The position numbers and the translations under genes are program-made. From Candidatus Woesearchaeota archaeon (GTDB lineage: Archaea > Nanobdellota > Nanobdellia > Woesearchaeales > JABIAG01), in assembly GCA_018653365.1 (NCBI GenBank), contig JABIAG010000001.1:570586-634585 (forward strand): 64,000 bases of DNA. The letters are read 5' to 3'. The notes beneath the pieces were generated by a model. That model saw only the letters and a list, made by a program, of their open reading frames with translations. It searched no databases and was not told the DNA's origin. This document shows positions 53,174 to 61,079 of this stretch, piece by piece; the first letter of the stretch is position 1, and each line of letters begins with the position of its first letter.

Positions 53174-53958
53174 CCACCCGCACTAGTATACTTTCTCATA
53201 GCTAAATTCCATAACAACAGAGATACAATAAAGAATGCAAGTACTGGAACGATTATCTTAAGTAATAAAATTGTGTTAAAGCCCCTCAGTAAAACTTCAA
53301 CAGGGAAGAAAGCAGAAATAGCAACAGGGAATAAAAAAGTTAGAAAGAATTGCAAACTACTCCCATAAATACCTGAAGGATAACGTGCAAAATCTGTCAA
53401 TTTGAAAAACAAATCTAACAATGCCCAAGATTGTACCCATAAAAAGGTTAGAGCAGCAATCAAAATCATTACCGCATACTGAAATAAGAATCCAAAAAAT
53501 ATCAAAATAAGATACAAAACAAAATTAGAAGAAAGCACCGTTAAATTAAGTTTAATAAATGCAAAAACGATTAATGCAATACCCACTAAAATCTGTGCCA
53601 AACCCGCCCACTCAAAAGAAGAAGCAGTTAAATAAACCAGAGTATTAAGCGGCTTCAGTAAAAACTTATCAAACGTACCAGTTCTAACATTATGCATAAC
53701 CTCTACAGGAATCATAACCGCAAACAAATAACCAAATCCAAAAACTAACGTTAACGTACCTTGAAACAAAATAAACTCATAAAAACTCCAACCAGGAATG
53801 CCCGCAGTAGTAGTATAAATTAACAAAATAACCAACGGCCCAATAAAATCCCTAAGCATAACCGCAAAGAACTTAATAAAAAAATTCAGTTTATATGCAA
53901 AATCTTCTGATATTCTCATAATCATTGCACGCTTTATAATCTTAAACAAGGAAATCAT
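53170..53958 (-). CDS. ABC-2 exporter permease (DUF990 type), cassette 2, subunit b
   Basis: A 262-residue permease with about six membrane helices. The family loop VMHNVRTGTFDKFLLKPLNTLVY is present, and it aligns with the permease at 55725-56507. ABC-2/DUF990 permeases pair as heterodimers with one ATPase and export small molecules or lipids. Its start overlaps the preceding permease (ATGA). It is the last gene of the six-gene operon. Confidence 0.8.
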   Translation of the reverse strand: MISLFKIIKRAMIMRISEDFAYKLNFFIKFFAVMLRDFIGPLVILLIYTTTAGIPGWSFYEFILFQGTLTLVFGFGYLFAVMIPVEVMHNVRTGTFDKFLLKPLNTLVYLTASSFEWAGLAQILVGIALIVFAFIKLNLTVLSSNFVLYLILIFFGFLFQYAVMILIAALTFLWVQSWALLDLFFKLTDFARYPSGIYGSSLQFFLTFLFPVAISAFFPVEVLLRGFNTILLLKIIVPVLAFFIVSLLLWNLAMRKYTSAGG

Positions 53959-54749
53959 ATTCCTGCCCCTGCAAACTTCCTAAATGCCAACTTAAAAACC
54001 GTTTTTGCAATAAAGAAAAATATCAAAATCCAAACAGTCTGAATACTCAATAAAACTACTACTTCAGAAAGCGCATACTTTTCAAGAAAAATATTAATTG
54101 GAACAAACCTCAAATACTGAAAAGGCAAATACTTGAAAACACTCTGAAAAATTAGGGGGAAAAAAGTTAACGGAATCAAAGCACCCTCTAAAAAAGCCAT
54201 AACTGCAGTTTTAACACGCCTTATACCCTGAATTTCTTTAAGCCAAAAAGCAGTAAGACCCACACAAAAAGTAAAAAAATAATTAAGCAATATTGCCAAG
54301 AATACCGCAAGAATAAATAACATCCCAAAAAGTAAAGAGGGCAGAGGAACATTTAAGAAAAATAGAGAAACAACCATGATTGGAATTACCTCAATTAAAA
54401 ATGTTAATTCCCTCAAACCAAAATACTGACAAAAAAGCTGTTTCATATAAGTTACAGGCCTTAAAAAATCACCCACCACATCACCATCCTTAATTCCCTC
54501 ATTCATCCAGGCATCCACATCACAATAAATAAGAGTTCCCACAAGCATTGAAAGAACATAATAAATAAACATTTCAGCAAAAGTATAACCCTGAATGATC
54601 TCCTCCCCAGAAAACATGAAAATCGAACGCCACAAATAGAAAAAAACAACCAAGGTTAAAGGAATTTTAATAAGACTTACAAAAAAGTGCGCTCTATAAA
54701 CAATTCCTGTTTTAAAACCCATCCTAGAAAGTCCACTAAACTTTCCCAT
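53955..54749 (-). CDS. ABC-2 exporter permease (DUF990 type), cassette 2, subunit a
   Basis: A 264-residue six-helix permease. It carries WMNEGIKDGDVVGDFLRPVTYMKQLF, equivalent to EEIGEEIKSGQIANYLNKPYNY in the permease at 56497-57285, so it is the 'a' member of the second cassette. It overlaps the ATPase gene by 14 nt and the 'b' permease by 4 nt. Substrate unknown. Confidence 0.8.
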   Translation of the reverse strand: MGKFSGLSRMGFKTGIVYRAHFFVSLIKIPLTLVVFFYLWRSIFMFSGEEIIQGYTFAEMFIYYVLSMLVGTLIYCDVDAWMNEGIKDGDVVGDFLRPVTYMKQLFCQYFGLRELTFLIEVIPIMVVSLFFLNVPLPSLLFGMLFILAVFLAILLNYFFTFCVGLTAFWLKEIQGIRRVKTAVMAFLEGALIPLTFFPLIFQSVFKYLPFQYLRFVPINIFLEKYALSEVVVLLSIQTVWILIFFFIAKTVFKLAFRKFAGAGI

Positions 54750-55728
54750 CTTTACTCCTAAAAATTTGTTGAATTATTGTTTCTATCGGCGGATCAGATA
54801 TCAAAATATCAGCAACATCATAATTAGAAAGCAAACTATTAATAACCTCTTTAACCTTAATCTTGGTTGTATTAACCTCAATCTTTATCTCATACTCATT
54901 TTGTTCAACAACCTTACAATAACGTAATTTGAACTTTTCTCCTTTTGTTTCCAACTTAACATCAATAAACTTATTTGAGAGATATTTCTTTTTAATATCT
55001 TTTAACAAACCATCATAAACTATCTGACCATTATTTATTATTATGATTTTCTTACATAACCGTTCTATCTCTTGCATGTCATGAGTTGTAATTATAAACG
55101 TGGTTTTGTATTTTTTATTAACTAATTTTATGAAATCTCTGAATTTGTCCTTAGCAATTACATCCAATCCAATACTAGGTTCATCTAATAAAACTAATTT
55201 AGGGTTATGAAGCAATGCTGCCACAAGTTTACATTTCATTCTCTCTCCCAAGGACATGTCTCTAACTGGGGTGTGCATTACCTTTTCTAAATCCAAAAGC
55301 TTAACCATAAAATTAAGTCTACTCTTGAACGTACTCTCTTTAATACCATAAACATCCTTACTTAAATAAAACGTGTCTATTGCAGGCAGATCCCACCAAA
55401 GCTGGGCCTTCTGACCAAGCACAACTCCCAAATTTGCAACATAATCTACACGATCTTTCCAGGGAGTAAAACCCAAAGAAACAACCTCCCCAGAGGTAGG
55501 GTAAAGAAACCCAGACAGTGCTTTAATTGTAGTGGACTTACCCGCACCATTAGGTCCAATAAACCCAACAATTTCTCCCTCTTCTATTTCAAAAGAGATC
55601 CCTTTCAATGCTTGCTTATATTCATACTTTCGATTAAACAGACTTTTAATAGCGTTAGACAAGCCCTCCTTTCTAGTGTGAGTCTTGTAAACTTTTTTCA
55701 GGTTTTTTACTGTTATTATTGAGGTCAT
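54736..55728 (-). CDS. ABC exporter ATPase, cassette 2
   Basis: A 330-residue ATP-binding subunit. Walker A is GPNGAGKST near 52-60, the ABC signature is MSLGERMKCK and Walker B is LVLLDEPSIGLD, with the switch His in TTHDM. An extra C-terminal region of about 75 residues (KFKLRYCKVVEQ...TKIKVKEVI) follows the core, as in ABC-2 exporters of the DUF990 group. Its start overlaps the preceding permease (ATGA). It is paralogous to the ATPase at 57282-58259. Confidence 0.9.
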   Translation of the reverse strand: MTSIITVKNLKKVYKTHTRKEGLSNAIKSLFNRKYEYKQALKGISFEIEEGEIVGFIGPNGAGKSTTIKALSGFLYPTSGEVVSLGFTPWKDRVDYVANLGVVLGQKAQLWWDLPAIDTFYLSKDVYGIKESTFKSRLNFMVKLLDLEKVMHTPVRDMSLGERMKCKLVAALLHNPKLVLLDEPSIGLDVIAKDKFRDFIKLVNKKYKTTFIITTHDMQEIERLCKKIIIINNGQIVYDGLLKDIKKKYLSNKFIDVKLETKGEKFKLRYCKVVEQNEYEIKIEVNTTKIKVKEVINSLLSNYDVADILISDPPIETIIQQIFRSKDGKV

Positions 55729-56507
55729 GTTCTCACATACATTAAATTTCCACTCTCATACTTTTTTAGCCCACGATAAAAAACAAAGGTTGCAATGGAA
55801 AATATCAAAACGACAAAACCGATTGTTAACCAAAACCACTGAGCGTTAAATGATTTTAACAATTCAACGGGAACCCCACTAATGAACCCTGCCGGGATGA
55901 TAGTTAACAAAATAAATTTGGTCACACCTTGATAAACACTTAACGGATATGAAGCTAATGAAAGTGTTCCCATAAAAATGTTTCGGCTAGTGGCTTCAGC
56001 ATTCCCAAAAAAGAAAGCCAGTGAACCACTAAGTATCGCGACCGAAAGGAGTATTGATGTACTTGCCAGTACTAAAATCAAGAAAAGTGAAAGACTTGCA
56101 AGAGACAGTACAATAAATGCAAGGATTATTCCAAAGACAACATCTCCAAGTCCATAAAAGCTAGACCTACTTATCAAAACATGAAACAACACGTTCTTAG
56201 GAAGGGCCAAATAAAAATCAAGCTTTCCCTGATTAACTATTTCAGCAATCCTGTTACGATTTCCAAAAAATACACTACTCAAACCATAAGAGAGAGTTAT
56301 AATAGCATATAACATTAACATGTCTCCCAGGACCCAGCCCCCAACGTTTTGAAATCTGTTGAAAAAGATTAACCAAAAGATTATCCAAACAACATCATTA
56401 AACACCATTGCTAACACTTGGATTATGAAGTTGATTTTATACTCCATAGCTGTGCTTAGGGCAACCTTCAAATACTCCCAGTGTACTCTCAAATGATTAA
56501 CCACCAT
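55725..56507 (-). CDS. ABC-2 exporter permease (DUF990 type), cassette 1, subunit b
   Basis: A 260-residue six-helix permease with IAEIVNQGKLDFYLALPKNVLFHVL. The ATG at 56507 is chosen over a GTG at 56513 because AGGTGAG lies about 7 nt upstream. It overlaps the preceding permease gene by 11 nt and the next ATPase by 4 nt, so the two cassettes are continuous in one mRNA. Confidence 0.8.
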   Translation of the reverse strand: MVVNHLRVHWEYLKVALSTAMEYKINFIIQVLAMVFNDVVWIIFWLIFFNRFQNVGGWVLGDMLMLYAIITLSYGLSSVFFGNRNRIAEIVNQGKLDFYLALPKNVLFHVLISRSSFYGLGDVVFGIILAFIVLSLASLSLFLILVLASTSILLSVAILSGSLAFFFGNAEATSRNIFMGTLSLASYPLSVYQGVTKFILLTIIPAGFISGVPVELLKSFNAQWFWLTIGFVVLIFSIATFVFYRGLKKYESGNLMYVRT

Positions 56508-57285
56508 TAACACTCACCTTCTTAACACAAACTCTGAAAACTAAAAAAATGAATAAACTTATGACAGCAATCCAAATAATTTGGAATACTAATACTGAAA
56601 AAAAGCTTGAAAACGAAAAGTTAACAAACAATTTAGCAGGATGATAAGCAACATAACTAAATGGTAAAACCGCACTAATTCTTTCTAACCAAAAAGGGAA
56701 AATTTCTAGGGGTAACAGCATTCCTCCAATCGTAAAAACGATTTTCTGATAAATAAAATGCATTGATTTAGCATCCTCAAACCAAAACGCAAAAACCCCT
56801 AACAGAGCCATCATTGCAAAGTGTAAAGTAATAGCTAAAAAAACAGTAATTAAAACAGGAATTATTGAAATCAGTGGAATTGTTATTCCTCCAAGAAATA
56901 TAAGAACAACTATACTCGCAACCAGAAAAGTTAGGAAAAATCTAAAAACTCCATTACCAATATTTGATGCATACTTATAAAAGATGTAATTGTAAGGTTT
57001 GTTCAAATAATTTGCAATCTGGCCGCTTTTTATTTCCTCTCCGATTTCTTCTACAACATGACCCTGAGCAGTAACAATAGATTCAGTCATGACAAGATAC
57101 CACAACATCATTGAAATTGTGAAACCCTCAATCATTATCTGACCCCCAAATACAACCTTCCACAAACTAACAAAAATAAAAAGTATAAGAGCTACAAAAA
57201 CAGAACTTGCCAATAAATCAAAGGTGTAAGCAAAGCTATTAATAAAATTAATCTTCCCTATTTCAAAGTATTTAGTTAGGGTCAT
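56497..57285 (-). CDS. ABC-2 exporter permease (DUF990 type), cassette 1, subunit a
   Basis: A 262-residue six-helix permease with the DUF990 loop EEIGEEIKSGQIANYLNKPYNYIFYKYA. It starts in a 4-nt overlap with the ATPase stop and forms the heterodimer partner of the gene at 55725-56507. Confidence 0.8.
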   Translation of the reverse strand: MTLTKYFEIGKINFINSFAYTFDLLASSVFVALILFIFVSLWKVVFGGQIMIEGFTISMMLWYLVMTESIVTAQGHVVEEIGEEIKSGQIANYLNKPYNYIFYKYASNIGNGVFRFFLTFLVASIVVLIFLGGITIPLISIIPVLITVFLAITLHFAMMALLGVFAFWFEDAKSMHFIYQKIVFTIGGMLLPLEIFPFWLERISAVLPFSYVAYHPAKLFVNFSFSSFFSVLVFQIIWIAVISLFIFLVFRVCVKKVSVNGG

Positions 57286-58259
57286 CTTTGGTATATTTCT
57301 GCAATTACCTCTTCAACAGGAGTTTCTTCAACTGAAAGATCATTAATAGTGTTGTTCTTAGTTAAAAAATCAATTAGTTTTCCCATAGATGTTTCTTTTG
57401 TGTTAACCTCTAACTCGATTGAAAACTTGGTTTTCTTAACTATTTCCACCCCTTTCATTTCAAACGAGTTTATTGGGGTTTCTGAGAGAACCTTAACAAA
57501 CTTTTTCGCAAGGTACTGTTTTTTTATTCTCTCAAAACTACCATCATACACGATTTTACCTTTGTTTACGATGATAACCCTATTACAAATATTTTCAACA
57601 TCAGCAATATCATGACTTGTTAAAATAACAGTAACATTATCTTCCTTGTTAATCTTCTTTATCAGTTCACGAATAGTTTTCTTGACAACAACATCCAAAC
57701 CAATTGTTGGTTCATCCAAAAATAAAACTTTGGGGTTGTGAAGTAAAGATAGAACGAATTCGCAACGCATTCGTTGACCTAATGAAAGCTTTCTAACAGG
57801 TTGATGAATGAGATCTTCAATCTCGAACTTTTTAACTAATGAAAGCATCCTCTTGGTATATTCTTCTTTATCTAACTCATAGATTTTAGAGAACAAGTTG
57901 AAGGATTCTATTGCAGGAAGGTGAAACCACAACTGAGGTTTTTGACCAAACACAGTACCTATCTGAAATGCCAACTGCTTTCTTTGTGTTTGAGGATCAA
58001 GAGAGTTAACTCTACACTCCCCCTTATCCTGGAACAAGATACCTGAAAGCATCTTCAGAGTAGTAGACTTTCCAGCACCATTAGGCCCTATGAAAGCAAC
58101 AAGCTCTCCCTCTTTAACATCAAAAGAAATGTTGTTTACCGCATGGACTTTCTTGTAGTTAGGCTTGAATATGGCCTTAAAACTAGCTGAAACTCCTGCC
58201 TCTCTTGTTTTTGTTCGAAACGTTTTTGTTAGGTTTTTTACACTTATGGCTGAATTCAT
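57282..58259 (-). CDS. ABC exporter ATPase, cassette 1 (first gene of operon)
   Basis: A 325-residue ATP-binding subunit with Walker A GPNGAGKST near 53-61, signature LSLGQRMRCE, Walker B VLFLDEPTIGLD and LTSHDI. It has the same C-terminal extension as its cassette-2 paralogue. It is first in a six-gene ATPase-permease-permease duplication. The upstream 140 nt contain the promoter and an inverted repeat (58303-58310 and 58347-58354). GAGGACC precedes the ATG. Confidence 0.9.
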   Translation of the reverse strand: MNSAISVKNLTKTFRTKTREAGVSASFKAIFKPNYKKVHAVNNISFDVKEGELVAFIGPNGAGKSTTLKMLSGILFQDKGECRVNSLDPQTQRKQLAFQIGTVFGQKPQLWFHLPAIESFNLFSKIYELDKEEYTKRMLSLVKKFEIEDLIHQPVRKLSLGQRMRCEFVLSLLHNPKVLFLDEPTIGLDVVVKKTIRELIKKINKEDNVTVILTSHDIADVENICNRVIIVNKGKIVYDGSFERIKKQYLAKKFVKVLSETPINSFEMKGVEIVKKTKFSIELEVNTKETSMGKLIDFLTKNNTINDLSVEETPVEEVIAEIYQR

Positions 58260-58302
58260 TTTAGGTCCTCGTACTTGCTAGGTTAAAAAAAATGTTAAGT
58301 TA

Positions 58303-58354
58303 ATGAACGCAAAAGCTAATAAGAATTGCCAGTGTGCATTGGTTTGGCGTTCAT
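58303..58354. promoter_or_regulatory. Inverted repeat in the ABC exporter promoter region
   Basis: ATGAACGC and GCGTTCAT are perfect inverted octamers 36 bp apart, upstream of the six-gene exporter operon. They could be operator half-sites for a repressor; spacing is wide and chance cannot be excluded. Confidence 0.35.
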
Positions 58355-58396
58355 ATCGTTTGGAAAGTATAGGTTCTATTTAAAGTTTTTTGTTGA

Positions 58397-59314
58397 CTAC
58401 TTTTCAACCACCAACTCCACTACATCATTATCTTCTAGCATGTGCTTAAGTCCAACCTGCTGGTTAGGAAACTTTGCACTTCTACCTGTAACCCTAGCAA
58501 ACCTAAACTTATCTAGTAAACTAGTATGGACGTGCTCAACAAACTCTTTTATTGTGGCGTTTTTCTTTAACACAATTGGTAGGGGTTCATGCTTAGGGAA
58601 AATCCTAATAAGATTACTTGCATCCCATAATTCTTGCTTTAACCGAGTTATTCCTTCCCCTGTTATTGTCGATATTCCAATTACCTTGTTAGGAAAGTAT
58701 TGTTCTAATTTTGGAAGATTAGCTCTAGCTAAATCAATCTTATTACCCACAACTATCAAAGGTTTGTTGATGTTTGCTTTTCTTAATTCATTAGCAATGG
58801 TTTCAACACTTGAAAGCGGCTTTGAAAGATCGTGCATTAAAATTATGCCATCACTACCCTTGACTAAACCAATTAACCGTTTACCACTTCCAACATCTTC
58901 AACTGCACCCTCAACTAAACCTGGAAGATCAACTATCTGAAAGTCTGCATGATTAATGTTAACGATTGCAGGCAGGGGTTTAAGTGTTGTAAACTCGTAA
59001 GCTGCAACCTTCGTTTGCAAACCTGAAAGCAATTTTAGTAATGAACTCTTTCCAACACTTGGACTACCGACTAACATAAACTGTTTCTTGCCCTGACGTT
59101 TAACACCTAACCAATCTTGATGTTTTACATTTGCAACTGTTTTAGTTTTCTTGACTTGATTTCTTAACCAAGTTTTAAGCTCACCATAAGGTCCGGTGTT
59201 GTAACCGGGCAATTCTTCCATGATTTTTTCAATTTCCAGTAGTTTTGTTTTTCCTTCTTTTCCAATTAATCGTTTTTTTATCAACTGTTTTTGAATTATA
59301 TGTGGCAGTGCCAT
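58397..59314 (-). CDS. Obg/DRG-type GTPase with TGS domain
   Basis: A 305-residue ribosome-associated GTPase of the DRG/Rbg branch. An N-terminal basic helical region (1-85) precedes the G domain. G1 is LVGSPSVGKSSLLKLLSG, with FTTLKPLPAIV (switch I), DLPGLVEGA (G3), GNKIDL (G4) and STITGEG (G5). A C-terminal TGS domain covers about 235-305 (IRIFPKHEPLPIVLKKNATIKEF). Slightly shorter than typical archaeal DRG (about 365 aa). Confidence 0.85.
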   Translation of the reverse strand: MALPHIIQKQLIKKRLIGKEGKTKLLEIEKIMEELPGYNTGPYGELKTWLRNQVKKTKTVANVKHQDWLGVKRQGKKQFMLVGSPSVGKSSLLKLLSGLQTKVAAYEFTTLKPLPAIVNINHADFQIVDLPGLVEGAVEDVGSGKRLIGLVKGSDGIILMHDLSKPLSSVETIANELRKANINKPLIVVGNKIDLARANLPKLEQYFPNKVIGISTITGEGITRLKQELWDASNLIRIFPKHEPLPIVLKKNATIKEFVEHVHTSLLDKFRFARVTGRSAKFPNQQVGLKHMLEDNDVVELVVEK

Positions 59315-59591
59315 TTTAACCTCTTGAATCTTTTTTTTAAAGAAAAAATAAGTTAGCTAAAGCTATGACTAATAAAGAAACTATGCGCATGCATTCAATT
59401 TAAGAAGAGAGATCACTCTATCAAACTCGTCATTTTTTTTACCAAGATTGTTTGATCTCATAAAGAAAAGTAATGAGCTGAGTTATATAAATATTTACAT
59501 TATTCTATGACATAAATGTCCCACTACCTTGTTTAAAAGTCTACGAGTGTTTATAAGTTAAAATGCGTTTAGATAGTATGGTGAGACAAAA
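59315..59591. other. Intergenic region, 277 nt
   Basis: It holds AT-rich promoter sequences, including GTTTATAAGTT at 59549-59559 for the gene at 59592. I see no credible open frame, tRNA or C/D-box RNA. Confidence 0.4.
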
Positions 59592-59942
59592 ATGTCACAA
59601 GATAAAGATAACCCAACAATAACCCCTGAAGAAGCAACATACAGATTGCTTTTGACAAAAGGGTTTGAACCAGAACTGTTAACCACACTATTAGCTGACG
59701 AAGCATACACAAAACCCTTACAAGAAGCAAGAACCGTAGCAGTAATAGAAAGAATAGCAGAATCAGATCCCTACGCTGCAATGGCAGCATTAAAATCAAT
59801 GACGTTAGAAGAAACAACAAGCCAGGCAGCATATGCATCAATAGCTGCACGCATTGATGATTCCTCTGAAATGTCAAGACGAGCCCGAAGATATTGCATG
59901 ATGCAAACGGGTCCAATAGAAAGGTGTAAAAAAGATGAGTAA
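59592..59942 (+). CDS. Small helical protein coupled to the metallopeptidase, 116 aa
   Basis: Mostly helical, with Ala-rich repeats (IAESDPYAAMAALKSMTLEETTSQAAYASIAARI) that look like short alpha-helical hairpins. It ends with two cysteines (RYCMMQTGPIERCKK). The stop overlaps the start of the Gly-rich HExxH protein by 8 nt, so it is probably an accessory or substrate-binding partner of that protein. Family not recognised. Confidence 0.58.
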   Translation: MSQDKDNPTITPEEATYRLLLTKGFEPELLTTLLADEAYTKPLQEARTVAVIERIAESDPYAAMAALKSMTLEETTSQAAYASIAARIDDSSEMSRRARRYCMMQTGPIERCKKDE

Positions 59943-61041
59943 AGGAGCAGGAGGATATAGTGGGGGAGGCAGTAGAGCCGCACCCGCCGGAGGATATGCT
60001 GGAGGTAGACGCGCTCCAACAGCAATAGCAAACGCAGGAGGATATACTGGTGGAACAAGCAGACTACCCCCTGGAAGAAGAGCCCCAACAGCAATAGCGA
60101 ATGCAGGCGGATATGATGGTGGCAGAGGAAAACCCCAAAAAGGATACGCAAACCTGGGAGGACAAAACAACACAAACTTAACCTCAAGAACACTTTCACA
60201 AACAATCACCCAACACCCAGACGGAGCAGTAAGTCAAACCACTGCCCTAACCGAAACTTATTCTTTTGAGATGAATACATCAACACCAACAGAAGGGTTC
60301 AATGCAATGCCCTATGGACCAATAAGAACTGCACCACCCCAAGGAAGTTTACAAATGCCTGGACAGGATTACCTATCCGCAGAACTATTTAGTGGAGGGA
60401 TTTATGATAAACTAAACAAACAAGCAGATGAAGATGAAAGAAGAAGAAAATCACAAGCAGTAGAAGCACAAAAAGGGAGCCAACACAAATTCCAGGTATT
60501 TGATCCAGGAACGTTAGTAAATAAAAAAACAAGATTTGTAGACGAAGCTGAAGAACTACTGCCCTATTTAGAAAATACACACCTAGAAGTCACAGGCACA
60601 CCCTTGCCAACAAACTTCAGTTTAAAATTATGTGATAAAGACGAATTAAAAGTAGCTTATGAATTCTTTAAAGGAACCTGGCAAAAAGGAATCCAAGGAT
60701 TTTGTATAAACAGAAAACAAGGAACTTCGCGCGTATTTGTATTAAAAGATGAACTAGCAAAAGTAATGCTAACAATAGGTCATGAAGTAGGACATTTACA
60801 AACCGCTTCGTTACAAGGGGTAGAAGAAGAAGCAAAAGCATACGCCTTCTCTCTAGAATGGATGGAAGCCATAAAAAGAAAAAACATAGCAGGACTTGGC
60901 TCAGTACTTATTTCAGAACGCCCTGCAGAAAACGGATTACACAACGTAGCATTTGAATTTGTCTTAGGAATGATGAGACAGGGAACAAATGCCAAAGCAG
61001 TTTTTAACCAACTAATAAATGGATTAAAAATTGCAAGCTAA
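59935..61041 (+). CDS. Gly-rich repeat protein with HExxH metallopeptidase domain, 368 aa
   Basis: The N-terminal 75 residues are Gly/Arg/Pro-rich with a 23-residue repeat (GRRAPTAIANAGGY at 24-37 and 47-60). After an unstructured Ser/Thr-rich part, a C-terminal domain (about 185-368) has HEVGH at 283-287 and EEEAKAY near 297, the layout of a gluzincin-like zinc protease with a downstream Glu ligand. No signal peptide is present, so it is probably cytoplasmic. Substrate unknown. It is paired with the upstream small protein. Confidence 0.62.
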   Translation: MSKGAGGYSGGGSRAAPAGGYAGGRRAPTAIANAGGYTGGTSRLPPGRRAPTAIANAGGYDGGRGKPQKGYANLGGQNNTNLTSRTLSQTITQHPDGAVSQTTALTETYSFEMNTSTPTEGFNAMPYGPIRTAPPQGSLQMPGQDYLSAELFSGGIYDKLNKQADEDERRRKSQAVEAQKGSQHKFQVFDPGTLVNKKTRFVDEAEELLPYLENTHLEVTGTPLPTNFSLKLCDKDELKVAYEFFKGTWQKGIQGFCINRKQGTSRVFVLKDELAKVMLTIGHEVGHLQTASLQGVEEEAKAYAFSLEWMEAIKRKNIAGLGSVLISERPAENGLHNVAFEFVLGMMRQGTNAKAVFNQLINGLKIAS

Positions 61042-61079
61042 TCGATAAGTTTAAATAGTCAAAAAAGAGGAAAAACAAC

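Noticed and set aside
59874..60209. Proline-rich 111-aa open frame on the minus strand
   Set aside because: It is the exact antisense of the Gly-rich repeat head of the metallopeptidase; the repeat and GC content open the opposite frame.
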